Source of the DNA: Microbacterium sp. 18062
GTDB taxonomy: Bacteria > Actinomycetota > Actinomycetes > Actinomycetales > Microbacteriaceae
Reading direction: 5' to 3'
NCBI RefSeq assembly: GCF_902706225.1
Contig: NZ_CACSKB010000011.1
Coordinates: forward strand, 23,586 to 87,585
Length of the DNA stretch: 64,000 nt
Shown in pieces: positions 63,303 through 64,000 of this stretch. Numbering within the stretch: position 1 is the stretch's first letter; every line of letters starts with the position of its first letter. The notes beneath the pieces were generated by a model, which ran no database searches, was not told the DNA's origin, and saw only the letters and a list, made by a program, of their open reading frames with translations. The translations under genes and the position numbers were made by a program.

Positions 63303-64000
63303 GCGGACTGCGCATCGAGGGACTCACCGTCCGCTACGGCCATGGAGCCGCAGCCCATCTCGCCGTCGACGACGTCACCCTCGAGGTGCCGCCGGGCCGG
63401 ATCGTCGGCCTCGTGGGCGAGTCGGGCTCGGGAAAGTCGACCATCGCCCGCGCCGCCGTCGGCCTCACACCGATCACGAGCGGGCGCATCCTGCTCGACG
63501 GGCAGAACGCGGTCCGGCGCGGACGCCGCCCCGTGCAGATGGTGTTCCAGGATCCCCAGTCCTCCCTCGACCCCCGCATGAGCATCGGACAGTCGATCGC
63601 CGAGATGCTGCCCCGGACCATCCCGCGCCGCCAGCGGAAAGCGGAGATCGACCGTCTGCTCGCCCTCGTACACCTCGATCCCGCCCGGCGCGACGCCCGC
63701 CCGCGCGAGCTGTCCGGCGGCCAACGACAGCGGGTCGGCATCGCCCGCGCCCTCGCCGCACGACCCGAGATGATCATCGCCGACGAGATCACCTCCGCGC
63801 TCGACGTGTCGGTGCAGGGCGCCGTGCTGAACCTGGTGCGCGAGCTTCAGCGGGAGCTGGGCCTGTCGATGCTGTTCATCTCCCATAATCTCGCCGTCGT
63901 GCGCTATGTCGCCTCCTCCGTCGCCGTCATGCGGCACGGACGCATCGTCGAGCACGGCGCGGTCTCGAGCGTCCTCGAAGCACCCACCCACCCCTACACC
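63299..64000 (+). CDS. Peptide ABC transporter ATP-binding protein (C-terminus beyond window)
   Basis: The first 234 residues of a DppF/OppF-type ATPase. Walker A is GESGSGKS, the Q-loop is VFQDPQSSLDP, the signature is LSGGQRQRVGIARAL and Walker B is MIIADEITSALDVSVQG, with an H-loop in FISHNLAVV. It overlaps the preceding stop by 4 nt. The C-terminal oligopeptide domain is cut off by the window edge. With the fusion protein it makes the two ATPase sites of the importer. Confidence 0.93.
   Translation, partial: MSGLRIEGLTVRYGHGAAAHLAVDDVTLEVPPGRIVGLVGESGSGKSTIARAAVGLTPITSGRILLDGQNAVRRGRRPVQMVFQDPQSSLDPRMSIGQSIAEMLPRTIPRRQRKAEIDRLLALVHLDPARRDARPRELSGGQRQRVGIARALAARPEMIIADEITSALDVSVQGAVLNLVRELQRELGLSMLFISHNLAVVRYVASSVAVMRHGRIVEHGAVSSVLEAPTHPYT

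Overview
The window comes from a high-GC Gram-positive chromosome, most likely a Microbacterium or a close relative in Microbacteriaceae. This rests on GC-rich third codon positions, the order DUF2469-yraN-yifB-dprA-xer followed by rpsB-tsf-pyrH-frr-cdsA, a GlgE-type alpha-glucan pathway, GatCAB, many GTG starts and many apparently leaderless genes. The genus is an inference from gene content. I saw no rRNA or tRNA gene, no intact insertion sequence and no CRISPR array.

Core region, 1-37.8 kb. It runs through DNA uptake and recombination genes (yraN, yifB/comM-like, dprA, xer), a beta-solenoid lipoprotein, an M23 peptidase, the rpsB-tsf and pyrH-frr-cdsA translation and lipid genes, a DivIVA-repeat protein and a lytic transglycosylase. 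Next come an alpha/beta hydrolase, an AI-2E-type exporter, and a membrane protein with an internal lipobox followed by a thioredoxin-TPR protein. On the minus strand lie glgX, glgE and glgB. Then come cysteine desulfurase-mnmA, a repeat-filled gap, ligA, a phosphotransferase, an acyl-CoA ligase, gatCAB, dinB, a GerW/YtfJ-like protein, a small P-loop kinase, and the overlapping unit metallopeptidase-clpS-DUF2017.

Accessory region, about 38-53 kb. Gene content here is mixed and several genes are broken. It holds a PanE-like reductase, a CPBP protease, two genes that look like the scar of an integrative conjugative element (the N-terminus of a VirD4/TraG-type coupling protein and its usual neighbour), an orphan protein, a GNAT acetyltransferase, an SDR divergent from an XRE/MmyB-type regulator, a DUF5684-like membrane protein, a CocE-type hydrolase divergent from a TetR regulator with two matching operators, an MFS transporter, a collapsed ABC-2 transporter, a bile-acid-symporter-like transporter, DUF1801, and an AraC regulator divergent from DUF2000.

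Nutrient cluster, 53.3-64 kb (runs off the window). A PucR-type regulator, an N-acylamino-acid racemase/OSBS-type enolase, a GNAT acyltransferase, a beta-lactamase-fold serine hydrolase and a complete peptide ABC transporter (binding protein, permease, permease-ATPase fusion, ATPase) form one neighbourhood. The best reading is uptake of peptides or D-amino-acid conjugates coupled to D-to-L conversion through N-acylation. This is an inference and the substrate is unknown. An 18-codon ORF with a strong ribosome binding site precedes the acyltransferase and may be a regulatory leader.

A window-wide pattern is that a TAnnnT-like hexamer ends 6 or 7 nt before the start codon of about 15-18 genes, as expected for leaderless mRNAs. 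I used it to choose some starts.
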